Origin: an uncultured Paludibaculum sp.
Lineage (GTDB): Bacteria > Acidobacteriota > Terriglobia > Bryobacterales > Bryobacteraceae
NCBI RefSeq assembly: GCF_963665245.1
Contig: NZ_OY762267.1
Location: forward strand, 434,001-498,000
Reading direction: 5' to 3'
DNA length: 64,000 nucleotides
The notes below the pieces were generated by a model that worked only from the letters and a program-made list of their open reading frames with translations, was not told the DNA's origin and searched no databases. Shown here in pieces: positions 35,426 to 43,814 of this stretch. Numbering within the stretch: position 1 is the stretch's first letter; every line of letters begins with the position of its first letter. The translations under genes and the position numbers were made by a program.

Positions 35426-36751
35426 CTACACTGCGTCGCTAATGCTCGTGAACGGGAAATCCTTCACCAGCAGCGGAGGAGCGATCATGCCCTGCCCTTC
35501 TCCACCGCGCACGCGCACCGGCTTGCCCATGGCCAGCGTGTTCTGTAGCAGGCGCACCGGGCTCTCGTTGAACCGGAAGTTCACCACCGGAGCAGTCACC
35601 TGGCCCTTCTCGATCAGGAAGAGTCCGTCGCGCGTCAACCCGGTGAACTGAACCGTCTTCGGATTCAGGTTGCGGATGTACCAGAAGCGCGTCACCAGAA
35701 GCCCGCGCTCCACCGACGCGATGAGTTCCGCCAGAGTCTTGTCTCCACCTTCCAGCACCATCTGGAACGGGAACGGCGTCGCCGGCTTCCCCGCTTTGTC
35801 GGCCCAGTAACGGTCGTAGAACAGGTTCTTCACGACGCCCTTGTCGATCCAGGTCATCGGCGCCGAGGGCAGTCCGCCGCCGCTCCACGGGAGCCCGGAA
35901 TAGAGCGGATTGAACGGGTCGGTCCGTAGCGAGATCGATTCCGGGAACAGTTTCTCACCCACCAGCGTGCCGCCGCCCGGTTTGCTGAGGAAGCTGCGCC
36001 CTTCCTCGGCCGAGCGCGCCTGGAAATTGAACCCCAGCAACTGAATCAGGTCGCCCACGGCCGTCGGCTCCAGAACCACTGTGTATTTGCCGGGATCCAG
36101 GCGCTTCGGATTCTTCCACCGCATGCACTTGTCGATGGCTGTCTTGCTGATCGCGGCTCCATCGATCTGCTCGATCCGCACCGCGGGCTGCGACGCCCAA
36201 CCCGAACTCGATCCATCCGGCGTGCGCACGGTCGTAGAAAGGCTCGCGTCCGTCTGCCGCCCGAAGCCGAAGTTGCCCTGCTTTGTGCCCGTGGCCGCGG
36301 AGCTGGCTTCCCTCTCAAAAAATCCCGCCGCGACCAACCCCTTGGCCTTGGCCCCATCGATGATCGACTTCACATGCGGGATCATCACATCGTTCCGGGC
36401 CTTGGCCGTCGACTCGGCAAAGTTCTCATACGCGGCATACTTCTGCGGGCCCAGCGGCGGCACCCGCTCGGGATTCGGCGGCGCGATCAGAGCCAGTTGC
36501 TCAGTCCGTTTCACCGCCTCACGAATGGAGGCGTCATCGAACTCGTCGATGGACGTGGAGCCGCTCTGGCCGTCCTTCGACGAAGAGACCTGCATCGACT
36601 GCTCGATGGTGTAGCCCGAGGTCGTGATGCCGTTTAGCGCGAATCGAATCGACGCGCTCTCAGAGCTGTTCACGTTGATGTTGCATTCCGGGAACGTGGA
36701 AAACGACAGCGCCTTCTCGATGAGCTTCTTTGCCTGTTCTTTCGTCAGCAT
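35426..36751 (-). CDS. TldE/PmbA-like protease subunit
   Basis: This 441-residue protein is the TldE-type partner of a TldD/TldE protease. It lacks the HExxxH metal site, as TldE proteins do, but has the family's overall pattern (NGITTSGYTIEQSM at the N-terminus, PTAVGDLIQLLGFNF, MVLEGGDKTLAELIASVERG, TGLTRDGLFLIEKGQV). It has no export signal. It starts 18 bases after the tldD-like stop with GGAGA upstream, so the two are an operon. TldD/E pairs degrade or mature peptides, for example microcin leader peptides in enterobacteria. Confidence 0.88.
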   Translation of the reverse strand: MLTKEQAKKLIEKALSFSTFPECNINVNSSESASIRFALNGITTSGYTIEQSMQVSSSKDGQSGSTSIDEFDDASIREAVKRTEQLALIAPPNPERVPPLGPQKYAAYENFAESTAKARNDVMIPHVKSIIDGAKAKGLVAAGFFEREASSAATGTKQGNFGFGRQTDASLSTTVRTPDGSSSGWASQPAVRIEQIDGAAISKTAIDKCMRWKNPKRLDPGKYTVVLEPTAVGDLIQLLGFNFQARSAEEGRSFLSKPGGGTLVGEKLFPESISLRTDPFNPLYSGLPWSGGGLPSAPMTWIDKGVVKNLFYDRYWADKAGKPATPFPFQMVLEGGDKTLAELIASVERGLLVTRFWYIRNLNPKTVQFTGLTRDGLFLIEKGQVTAPVVNFRFNESPVRLLQNTLAMGKPVRVRGGEGQGMIAPPLLVKDFPFTSISDAV

Positions 36752-36769
36752 CGTGCGTGTCTCCTGGCC

Positions 36770-38341
36770 CTAATCGGTCACAATCACGTTGATCTGCCGG
36801 AAGCGCGCTGGGGAGCATCCGTGACTCACTGAGTTGATCTGCCCCGGCTCGCCCTTGCCATCGTTGGCCGCGCCCCACTGCTGCCAATAGCTGGGCCCTG
36901 CAATCAGGTCGCACGATTGCCAGAAGTCGGTCGTGCGCGACTGGTAGGCCACGCGCGACACCATGCCCTGCTTCTTCCCTCCCTTGATCGCCCAGAACGC
37001 GTCGCCACCGAACTGGAAGTTGTAGCGCTGTTGGTCGATGGAGAAGCTCCCATCGCCGTCGATCAGGATGCCGTCCTCGACACCGCCGATCAGGTCGTCA
37101 AGGGACGTGCCTTGTTTACCAGGTTCCAGCCATACGTTGGGCATCCGCTGGAACGGTACGCTCGACCAACTGTCGGCGTAGCAGCAGCCCCGCGATTCCT
37201 TCTCGCCAATCAGCGCCGCCTGGTCGCGGATGGTCTGGTAGTGCTTGAAAACGCCCTTCTCGATGATGGGGAACTTCGTCGTCTTCACGCCATCGTCGTC
37301 GTACGCCGTGGTTGCCAGACCGCGATCGTTCGTCCGGTCGCCCCAGATGTTGACGATTTCGCTGCCTATCCGCTCCTTGCCCAGCTTGTCCGGCGTCAGG
37401 AAGCTCGTTCCGGCGTAGTTGGCCTCATAGCCGAGCGCGCGGTCGAGTTCCGTCGAATGCCCCAGGCTTTCATGAATGGTCAGCCACAGGTGGCTCGGCA
37501 GCAGTACCAGATCCTTCTTGCCGGCCGTCACCGCCGGCGCGTTCAGGTGTTCGATCACCTCTTCCCTGACGCGTTGCGCGTTCTCCACCAGATTCATGAT
37601 GGGGATGTATTCGTACCCGGCCGTAACCTGCGGCGGCTGATAGCGCCGTGTCCGCGAGAGGCCGCGCTTGGTGTCCACGGCCGTGCCGTTCACCTGCCCG
37701 TAGGTCTGCAGGTTGAGCTGCTGGATGGACGAGCCCTCGGACGAGGCGAAGTACTTGTCCTCGCTGCGGAACGAGAGGTTGCAGCCCGCAGCGAACACGC
37801 CTTTGCCCTTCTTCACTTCAGCCGCGGCCGAGCGGATCAATTCGAGCTTCTGCTCCAACGGCACCGCAAACGGGTCTTTCTCATGCGGCGTCTGCCAGCG
37901 GTCGTGATAGGAGCCCACTGGCGCCAGCACCAAGGGCCGCGACTGCAGTACCGAATTCGCCCTGGCGACGGTCACCGCCTCGCGCGTAATTCGTGCAATC
38001 TCTTCTTTGGTGACAATCGGCGAAGCCGCGAAACCCCAGGCTCCATTGGCGATCACGCGGACCCCAAAACCAAACGACCCCGTATCAGCGACGTTTGGAA
38101 CCTCGAGAGTCTTGCCCGTACCGCGCTCGGGATTCAGCCGCACCGTCACAAACTGCCGGCGGTAGCGAATGATGCGGATGTCGCAGTAGGTGGCCTTCTG
38201 CTTCTTGGCTTCGTTCAGCGCCACAGCGCCCAACGATTCGAGTTCCGCATTCGGCTGATTCGAGCCCGCCGGAGCGGCAAACAGGCGTGTAGCCAGAGCC
38301 GTAGCCGCGGACGATTCTAGAAACGTACGCCTGGTAAGCAT
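36770..38341 (-). CDS. TldD-like metalloprotease with Tat-type leader
   Basis: This 523-residue protein contains the zinc-binding HExxxH motif as HESLGH at residues 290-295 (in HLWLTIHESLGHSTELDRAL) and later family blocks (AYDDDGVKTTKFPII, IKGGKKQGMVSRVAYQSRT, HGCSPARFRQINV). Its N-terminus, MLTRRTFLESSAATALATRL, followed by FAAPAG, looks like a twin-arginine signal, so it may act outside the cytoplasm. It is longer than E. coli TldD partly because of that leader. It is co-transcribed with the tldE-like gene. GAGGGG precedes the ATG. Confidence 0.9.
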   Translation of the reverse strand: MLTRRTFLESSAATALATRLFAAPAGSNQPNAELESLGAVALNEAKKQKATYCDIRIIRYRRQFVTVRLNPERGTGKTLEVPNVADTGSFGFGVRVIANGAWGFAASPIVTKEEIARITREAVTVARANSVLQSRPLVLAPVGSYHDRWQTPHEKDPFAVPLEQKLELIRSAAAEVKKGKGVFAAGCNLSFRSEDKYFASSEGSSIQQLNLQTYGQVNGTAVDTKRGLSRTRRYQPPQVTAGYEYIPIMNLVENAQRVREEVIEHLNAPAVTAGKKDLVLLPSHLWLTIHESLGHSTELDRALGYEANYAGTSFLTPDKLGKERIGSEIVNIWGDRTNDRGLATTAYDDDGVKTTKFPIIEKGVFKHYQTIRDQAALIGEKESRGCCYADSWSSVPFQRMPNVWLEPGKQGTSLDDLIGGVEDGILIDGDGSFSIDQQRYNFQFGGDAFWAIKGGKKQGMVSRVAYQSRTTDFWQSCDLIAGPSYWQQWGAANDGKGEPGQINSVSHGCSPARFRQINVIVTD

Positions 38342-38411
38342 CGCGTGTCCCCTCGTGGATTCTCAGAGTATAGCGTGGACACCACTGTGAGGAGGGGCTG
38401 CGAGCAAGAGC

Positions 38412-38453
38412 GGTCAGCCATCAGCGGTCAGCGATCAGCTTTGAGCAATCAGC
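38412..38453 (+). repeat. Heptamer tandem repeat, unit NNTCAGC
   Basis: Six 7-base units follow each other: GGTCAGC, CATCAGC, GGTCAGC, GATCAGC, TTTGAGC, AATCAGC. They are the inverse of the units in the second cluster at 38484-38525. Confidence 0.75.
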
Positions 38454-38483
38454 CGCGCGCCGTCCGTCAATGAACTAACTCAA

Positions 38484-38525
38484 GAGCTGAAAGCTGAAAG
38501 CTGAGAGCTGAGAGCTGACAGCTAC
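38484..38525 (+). repeat. Heptamer tandem repeat, unit NAGCTGA
   Basis: Nearly six units follow each other: GAGCTGA, AAGCTGA twice, GAGCTGA twice, then CAGCTAC. The cluster is in inverse orientation to the one at 38412-38453, so the two could pair in RNA or single-stranded DNA. It ends about 30 bases from the stop codon of the DUF1080 gene. Confidence 0.8.
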
Positions 38526-38553
38526 AAGGCCCCAATTCCCGCGTCGTCCGCAA

Positions 38554-39264
38554 CTACTGCAACACCGGTGCCGTCTGGCTCGCGTCCGTTACGCCCGGTT
38601 CGAGTTCCATGATCCGCAGATTCTTGAAGTGAATCTCGGCACCCTCCGACTCCATGCAGAGATAGCCCTTCTTCTGCGTCGACTTCGCGATGCCATTCAC
38701 AAACGTGCCGTTCACTGCCAGCTTGATCACACCATCCACGCAGATCACCGTGTAGTGGTTCCACTGGCCCCGAGGCTTGCACAGATTCAGAATCGACTTG
38801 CTGCGCTCGCCGCGCGGATTGTCCGGCACGGTCTTCACGCCACCCACTCCGAACAGCTCTCCGTGGACATAGGCGATGGGCGGATCGAAGTCGGGCTTCT
38901 TGTTCAGCTTCACCCAGTCGAGCTCCAACATCTGGATCTCGACCCCGTTCGGCAGTCGGTTCGATCCCGGTACCGCATTGCTCCACGCGAAGATCCCGGA
39001 GTTCCCACCCGGCTCCACGTGCATCCAGTCCACTTCCAGGATGAAGTTCTCATACTGCCTGTCGCTGCGCATCACGCCGATCGGATGCCCGGTGCAGATC
39101 AGCTCGCCCTTCTCCACGCGCCACGTGTCCTTGTCCGTGTTCACATTCACCCAGCCGGTGAGATCCGTGCCAATCAGGTCGCGCCACTGCGGCGAGCGTT
39201 GCTGTGCGGCCAGCCACGGAGCGGCGGCGATCAACAAGAGGGAAGCGGAGCGTAGAGCAGTCAT
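38554..39264 (-). CDS. Exported DUF1080 (3-keto-disaccharide hydrolase-like) protein
   Basis: This 236-residue protein has a signal peptide (MTALRSASLLLIAAAPWLAAQ). It shows the DUF1080 pattern: WRDLIGTDLTGWVNVNTDKD, WRVEKGELICTGHPIGVMRS, YENFILEVDWMHVEPGGNSG, then NHYTVICVDGVIKLAVNG and the C-terminal EIHFKNLRIMEL. Members fold as laminarinase-like beta-sandwiches, and some hydrolyse 3-keto-glycosides. The ATG at 39264 was chosen for the signal peptide; the open frame upstream runs through the divergent gene and is not coding. Confidence 0.85.
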   Translation of the reverse strand: MTALRSASLLLIAAAPWLAAQQRSPQWRDLIGTDLTGWVNVNTDKDTWRVEKGELICTGHPIGVMRSDRQYENFILEVDWMHVEPGGNSGIFAWSNAVPGSNRLPNGVEIQMLELDWVKLNKKPDFDPPIAYVHGELFGVGGVKTVPDNPRGERSKSILNLCKPRGQWNHYTVICVDGVIKLAVNGTFVNGIAKSTQKKGYLCMESEGAEIHFKNLRIMELEPGVTDASQTAPVLQ

Positions 39265-39427
39265 CGGAATGGTTACCTCCAGAACGAAATAGAGCGGGAT
39301 TCGCCCATCCAGCATACAAGCCGGGGATAGACCCGCGCCGCTCCCTCGCTTGACGCCGGCGTACAAATCCTGGAGATTGGAGCAGCGGCCCAGCCTGGGC
39401 CAATCCCTGTCGAGAGAGGTGATCCCC

Positions 39428-39793
39428 ATGAAGCGGTTCCTGATGACCTTGGCACTATCCGCGCTCGCGGCCTTCGCGGCGGACGTCAGCGGTAACTGGA
39501 AAGCGACGGCCGAAGGCCCCAACGGCGCGATGGAGCGCACGTTCTCCTTCAAGGTCGACGGCGACAAACTGACGGGCGAGACCGTCAGTTCAATGATGGG
39601 TAAGTCCGTCATTGAGAACGGCAAGGTGCAGGGCGACGAGATCTCGTTCACCATCAACATCAAGTTCCAGGACAACGAGATGAAGATGAACTACAAGGGC
39701 AAGCTCACGGGCGACACGATGAAGCTCACAGCCGAGCGCGCGGGCGGCGAAGCCGGCCAGGCCATTGAGTGGACCGCCAAACGCGGCTCCTAA
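39428..39793 (+). CDS. Small exported protein, unknown function
   Basis: This 121-residue protein begins with a signal peptide (MKRFLMTLALSALAAFAADV). The mature part is a small beta-rich domain (SGNWKATAEGPNGAMERTF, FKVDGDKLTGETVSS, KVQGDEISFTINI, MNYKGKLTGDTMKL) that alternates like a lipocalin or calycin-type sheet. I do not know its role. AGAGGTGA lies 7 bases before the ATG at 39428. The stop overlaps the convergent DUF3592 gene by 4 bases. Confidence 0.75.
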   Translation: MKRFLMTLALSALAAFAADVSGNWKATAEGPNGAMERTFSFKVDGDKLTGETVSSMMGKSVIENGKVQGDEISFTINIKFQDNEMKMNYKGKLTGDTMKLTAERAGGEAGQAIEWTAKRGS

Positions 39794-40791
39794 CTACCAG
39801 TCAGCGCGGGAATGCCCCAACGGAAGACGGCCAGGCCGAACAGCAGGAACGCTGCGCCCGCGCCAGGCAGCCAGAAGGATTCGCTGACAATCCCTGGCTC
39901 CAGCGCCGCCGTGTCCGGATCGTCGGGCTTGAAGGACACTTCAACGTCCTTGCCCATCGGATAGGCCGAGGCAATCTCGGCGGCCCACTCTTCACTCGAT
40001 CCCGCGAGTTGGCCGAAGATCCGCACGTTGTTGAAGTGGGTCTCGCCGTTCACCTGATAGCGATAAATGACGCGGGTCGAGTAAGTGGTCGATGTCGTAG
40101 TCTCGCCCTCGTCGTCCTTGCTGGTCGACGTGCTGGAATCTTCCTTGTGATACAGGATCCGGCCCGGCACGACCGGCCACCTTTCGCTCGCCCTCGCGTT
40201 CCACAGATTGACTAGCCCGGGAATTAGGAGCGCCGCCCCAATCGCCATGAAGATGGCCGCGAAGAAGCCGAGCCCCACACCAAATAGGCTGTTATTCCGG
40301 TCCATGCCGAAATACAAAACGACGAACATGATTGCGGGGATGATGAAGGCCAAGGCCGCGCCAGGCAGCATCAGCGCCTCGCCGTGGAAGCCCGGACGAG
40401 CCGCCGCCACCCACGGCTGCTTCGGATCGTAGACCACCGACGTTTCGAACCCAACCGGAAACCGCAGACGCCGCAACTCCGCCTCCGACGCATCGCCCGA
40501 ACCCAACGACTCGCCGAAGTGCAGAGTGTCCGTCGCGTAGACCTTTCCATCCACGGCGTAGCGCAACTGGATGTTGGCCGCGTACATGACGCTGCGATTC
40601 CGAGTGGAATGGTCCGTCGACACGGATTCGCTCGTGTCGGATGTCACCACCGTGGCCACCGCCTTGGGCCAGCGGGCACTGGCGATGCTGCGAGTCAGGT
40701 TCCGGATGCCCGGCACCAGCACCGCGAGGCCGATGAGCGCGAACACCGAGGCTCCGGCGATCACCGCATAGTCGAAGCCCTTGATTTTCAT
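39790..40791 (-). CDS. Membrane protein with two DUF3592 modules
   Basis: This 333-residue protein contains two copies of the DUF3592 unit. Copy 1 has a membrane helix at 12-30, WPKAVATVVTSDTSES, RYAVDGKVYATD, VVYDPKQPWVAAARPG and another helix. Copy 2 repeats this with WPVVPGRILYHKEDSST, RYQVNGETHFNN, VSFKPDDPDTAALEPG and the final helix. Four membrane segments and two soluble beta domains result. The function of DUF3592 is unknown. It diverges from the ArsR-controlled gene pair. Confidence 0.8.
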   Translation of the reverse strand: MKIKGFDYAVIAGASVFALIGLAVLVPGIRNLTRSIASARWPKAVATVVTSDTSESVSTDHSTRNRSVMYAANIQLRYAVDGKVYATDTLHFGESLGSGDASEAELRRLRFPVGFETSVVYDPKQPWVAAARPGFHGEALMLPGAALAFIIPAIMFVVLYFGMDRNNSLFGVGLGFFAAIFMAIGAALLIPGLVNLWNARASERWPVVPGRILYHKEDSSTSTSKDDEGETTTSTTYSTRVIYRYQVNGETHFNNVRIFGQLAGSSEEWAAEIASAYPMGKDVEVSFKPDDPDTAALEPGIVSESFWLPGAGAAFLLFGLAVFRWGIPALTGS

Positions 40792-40878
40792 GACCGACTA
40801 CTATACGACAATCCGTAGCGGGCGGGCTCCGATTCGGGGACTCAAGGAAATAGCCGGGACATCGTGCGCCGCGCGCAA

Positions 40879-40937
40879 TGCAACTTTTTGGTTGCCTTTT
40901 CCCACCAGCCTCCATATACTGCAACCACGAGGTTGCA
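40879..40937 (+). promoter_or_regulatory. ArsR-type promoter with two 18-bp operators
   Basis: Two sites share the layout TGCAACN-N4-NGTTGCN: 40879-40896 and 40920-40937, 41 bases apart. The second is a perfect palindrome (TGCAACC-ACGA-GGTTGCA). Between them a -35-like TTGCCT (40892-40897) and a -10-like TATACT (40915-40920) are spaced by 17 bases. One site thus covers the -35 box and the other the transcription start. GAGG in the second site also serves as ribosome site for the ATG at 40940. The ArsR protein encoded downstream is the natural candidate to bind here. Confidence 0.7.
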
Positions 40938-40939
40938 TA

Positions 40940-41404
40940 ATGACATTCACGGAAATGAGCAGGATCGACCGGTCCATTGAGATCAATGCGCCGCCTGAAC
41001 GCGTCTGGCGTGCCCTGACGAAGCGCGAAGAGCTCTCCGCATGGTTCCAGATGGGGATCGAAGGCGAAATCGCGGAAGGCAGCGAAGTATGGATGACGAC
41101 GACCCATCCGGACTACAAAGGCATGCGATTCCAAGTGAAGTTCCTGGAGATGCGGCCACCCACGTTGTTCGTCTGGGAGTGGCATCCAGGCGCCGTGGAT
41201 CCGAATGTGGACTACACGAAGGAGCCTCGAACCAAGGTCACTTTCACGTTGCAGCCGAACGGCGCGGGCACCCACCTGACCGTTTCGGAAACCGGTTTCG
41301 ATGCCATCACGCTGGAACGTCGCGCGAAGGTTTACAAGGACAACACGCAGGGCTGGGCGGAAGTCGTGGTCTGGCTGCGGGACTATGCCGAAAAAGCGCA
41401 TTGA
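40940..41404 (+). CDS. SRPBCC / AHSA1-domain protein in an ArsR operon
   Basis: This 154-residue protein is a START-like (SRPBCC) domain of the activator-of-Hsp90-homologue type, with SIEINAPPERVWRALTKREE, LSAWFQMGIEGEIAEGSEV, LFVWEWHPG and the C-terminal helix WAEVVVWLRDYAEKAH. The fold binds hydrophobic ligands. I chose the ATG at 40940 because GAGG lies 7 bases upstream and the promoter at 40892-40920 leaves only a short leader. Its end overlaps the arsR start by 20 bases. AHSA1 and ArsR pairs like this are common in bacteria. Confidence 0.85.
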   Translation: MTFTEMSRIDRSIEINAPPERVWRALTKREELSAWFQMGIEGEIAEGSEVWMTTTHPDYKGMRFQVKFLEMRPPTLFVWEWHPGAVDPNVDYTKEPRTKVTFTLQPNGAGTHLTVSETGFDAITLERRAKVYKDNTQGWAEVVVWLRDYAEKAH

Positions 41405-41726
41405 GCAGAAGTTGGCTGAGGCCGCGATGCTGTTCGCGGCACTGGGTGACCCGACACGGCTCGCCCTGCTGCGGCGTCTTTCGCAGGATGGCCCCTCCTC
41501 GATCTCCACCCTCGCCGAGAGCTTTGAGATGACGCGGCAGGGCGTCACCAAACACCTGCACGTTCTGGAGGTGGCCGGGCTCGTCGACGGCCGCCACAAA
41601 GGGCGCGAAAGCGTGTGGGCGATGAACACCGTCCAACTGGCGGAAGGGCGGCGCTGCCTCGACCTCATCGCCCGTGGGTGGGACGACGCGCTCAGCCGAC
41701 TGAAGGCGCACATCGAAGACGTCTGA
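41385..41726 (+). CDS. ArsR-family transcriptional repressor
   Basis: This 113-residue winged-helix protein has the ArsR pattern LFAALGDPTRLALLRRLSQD, then ISTLAESFEMTRQGVTKHLH and VLEVAGLVDGRHKGRESVW. No Cys metal ligands are present, so it is not an arsenic or metal sensor of the classical type. The start at 41385 overlaps the SRPBCC gene by 20 bases, so the two are translated together. It probably represses its own operon through the paired operators at 40879-40937. Confidence 0.9.
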   Translation: MPKKRIEQKLAEAAMLFAALGDPTRLALLRRLSQDGPSSISTLAESFEMTRQGVTKHLHVLEVAGLVDGRHKGRESVWAMNTVQLAEGRRCLDLIARGWDDALSRLKAHIEDV

Positions 41727-41883
41727 AACCGGTGGTGGGTGCCGTGGGCCCCTCGACGGCTCCGTATTCCCTGAGTACGGCCCAAGTCTGGATTCGATCA
41801 GTCTTGGCACGCGTTCCGTGCATCAAAACGTTTGTGCGGCTGCTCTTGGCGCCGCAAAAAGTAGAAGGAGAATCGTCACCGCT

Positions 41884-42864
41884 ATGCAGGCTCTGCTCCT
41901 GGAGTCCTTTGGATCGCCGCTCCGCCTTGCCGAAGTCTCACGGCCCGCCCCCGGACCAGGCCAGGTTCTCGTAAAGGTCGGCGCCAGTGGAGTGAATCCG
42001 CTGGACCTGAAGATCATGGCCGGGGCCGCCGGCCACGCCCAGGCGGTGCTGCCCGCCATCCTCGGCCTGGATCTGGCCGGCACGGTCGAAGAAACCGGAG
42101 CCGGCGTCACCCAGTTCCAGCCCGGTGACCAGGTCTACGGGCTCACCGGTGGCGTCGGTGGGTTGCCTGGATCACTGGCCGAGTTCGCTGCCGTGGATGC
42201 CGATCTGTTGGCGCTCAAGCCCCGGAATCTCACCATGCGCGAGGCGGCGGCGATCCCGCTTGGCTTCATCACGGCCTGGGAGGGCTTGGTGGACCATGCC
42301 AAAGTTCATACCGGCCAACAGGTATTAATTCACGCAGGCGCCGGCGGCGTGGGCCAGATGGCCGTGCAGATTGCGCGCGCCTTAGGCGCGGAGGTCTTCG
42401 CCACGGTATCACCCCAGAAGCAGACCGTCGTCGAGGGGTACGGCGCCACTCCGATTGATTACCGGAGCAGTTCCGTGGAGCAGTACGTCCGGGAACACAC
42501 GGGCGGCCAGGGCTTCGATGTCGTCTACGATACAGTCGGGGGCAAGACGCTCGATAACTCGTTCCTCGCCGTGAAGCCGTACACGGGCCATGTCGTCAGT
42601 TGCCTCGGGTGGGGTACTCATTCCCTGGCGCCGCTGTCATTTCGATCGGCCACCTATTCGGGCGTCTTCACGCTGACGCCCATGCTCACCGGGCGCGGTC
42701 GCCCGCATCATGGAGAAATTCTGCGGGAAGCGACGCGACTCGCCGAGGCCGGCAAGCTGAAGCCGCTGCTGGAGCCAAGCGAGTTCACGCTCGCCACGGC
42801 GCACCAGGCCCACGAATTGGCGGGTTCCGGACAGGCGGGCGGCAAAGTGGTGATCACAATCTGA
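41884..42864 (+). CDS. Zinc-free MDR-type NADP-dependent quinone oxidoreductase
   Basis: This 326-residue enzyme belongs to the medium-chain dehydrogenase/reductase family (quinone oxidoreductase branch). It has the GroES-like N-terminus VLVKVGASGVNPLDLKIMAG, the substrate loop GLDLAGTVEETG, and the cofactor motif VLIHAGAGGVGQMAVQIAR. The catalytic-zinc Cys and His of alcohol dehydrogenases are absent. Likely activity is NAD(P)H-dependent reduction of quinones or enals. It lies 157 bases after arsR on the same strand. Confidence 0.88.
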   Translation: MQALLLESFGSPLRLAEVSRPAPGPGQVLVKVGASGVNPLDLKIMAGAAGHAQAVLPAILGLDLAGTVEETGAGVTQFQPGDQVYGLTGGVGGLPGSLAEFAAVDADLLALKPRNLTMREAAAIPLGFITAWEGLVDHAKVHTGQQVLIHAGAGGVGQMAVQIARALGAEVFATVSPQKQTVVEGYGATPIDYRSSSVEQYVREHTGGQGFDVVYDTVGGKTLDNSFLAVKPYTGHVVSCLGWGTHSLAPLSFRSATYSGVFTLTPMLTGRGRPHHGEILREATRLAEAGKLKPLLEPSEFTLATAHQAHELAGSGQAGGKVVITI

Positions 42865-42961
42865 ACGCTCCTCCGAGACTCTGGCGAGCGGGCAGCCACC
42901 GTCACGCGGAGCGCTAGACTAATGGCAGAAGAGCCGAGGGGCTCTGTTTCTTCCTGGCGCC

Positions 42962-43786
42962 ATGATCTTCCTGCAACGCATCCCGGCACCACCTCTCGAT
43001 TCATCCATCGCCGCCATCTGGTACTGCGCCAGCGGGCCGAGACCGCACGCGCTGGAGCGGGTGCTGCCCACCGGATCCGCCCAACTGATCGTCAACCTGG
43101 CCGAAGATCAGACGCGCGCCTACATCCAGGACGCCGACGGCTTCCGTATGACCACCAGTTCAGGCACCGTCCTGGCGGGCGTACAATCACGGTTTTCGAT
43201 CATCGATACCCTGGAGCAGCAGCACGTGCTCGGCGTATCGTTCAAGCCCGGCGGAACCGTGCCCTTCTTCCGGATCCCAGCCCATGAGACGTGCGATGCC
43301 GATCTGTCATTGGATCTCGTCTGGGGCCGCGGAGCCATGGAGCTGCGGGAACAGCTAATGGAAGCGGCCGACCCGGCTGCAAAGTTGGACACCATGGAGC
43401 GAGCCCTCCGGGCGAGGTGGCGTCCGAAGGCGATGCACGCCGCGGTTGAGTTTGCGATCGAGACCCTGACGCATCATGCGCAGGCAGTGCGGATCGCCGA
43501 GGTGGCCAACCGCGTGGGCCTCAGCCCGAAGCGCTTCATCGAGCACTTCAAGAATGCTGTAGGCGTTTCGCCCAAGCAATACTGCCGGATCCTCAGATTC
43601 CAAAGCGCCCTGGGCTTCGCGCAACGCGGCCAGCGCGTGGACTGGACGCGAATAGCCCTGGAGTGTGGCTACTTCGACCAATCCCACTTCATCCACGACT
43701 TCCGGTCCTTCTCCGGCATCACGCCCACTGGCTACCAGTCGGACCGGACGGAATTCCGCAACCACGTCAAATTTCTACAATTCTGA
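42962..43786 (+). CDS. AraC-family transcriptional regulator
   Basis: This 274-residue protein has an N-terminal cupin-like sensing region (LERVLPTGSAQLIVNL, LGVSFKPGGTVPFF) of the type often annotated DUF6597. A C-terminal AraC helix-turn-helix pair follows (VRIAEVANRVGLSPKRFIEH, then IALECGYFDQSHFIHDFRSF and GITPTGYQ). The inducer is unknown. It is 28 bases upstream of the VOC gene, which it may regulate. Confidence 0.88.
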   Translation: MIFLQRIPAPPLDSSIAAIWYCASGPRPHALERVLPTGSAQLIVNLAEDQTRAYIQDADGFRMTTSSGTVLAGVQSRFSIIDTLEQQHVLGVSFKPGGTVPFFRIPAHETCDADLSLDLVWGRGAMELREQLMEAADPAAKLDTMERALRARWRPKAMHAAVEFAIETLTHHAQAVRIAEVANRVGLSPKRFIEHFKNAVGVSPKQYCRILRFQSALGFAQRGQRVDWTRIALECGYFDQSHFIHDFRSFSGITPTGYQSDRTEFRNHVKFLQF

Positions 43787-43814
43787 AGAGACAATTGCGT
43801 GCGATCATGCGCTC

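Noticed and set aside
36917..38320. A 467-codon open frame opposite the TldD-like gene
   Set aside because: The opposite strand encodes an intact HExxxH protease with a good ribosome site; this frame has no features of its own.
38412..38525. CRISPR-like array
   Set aside because: The units are only 7 bases and directly adjacent with no spacers, and no cas genes are present.
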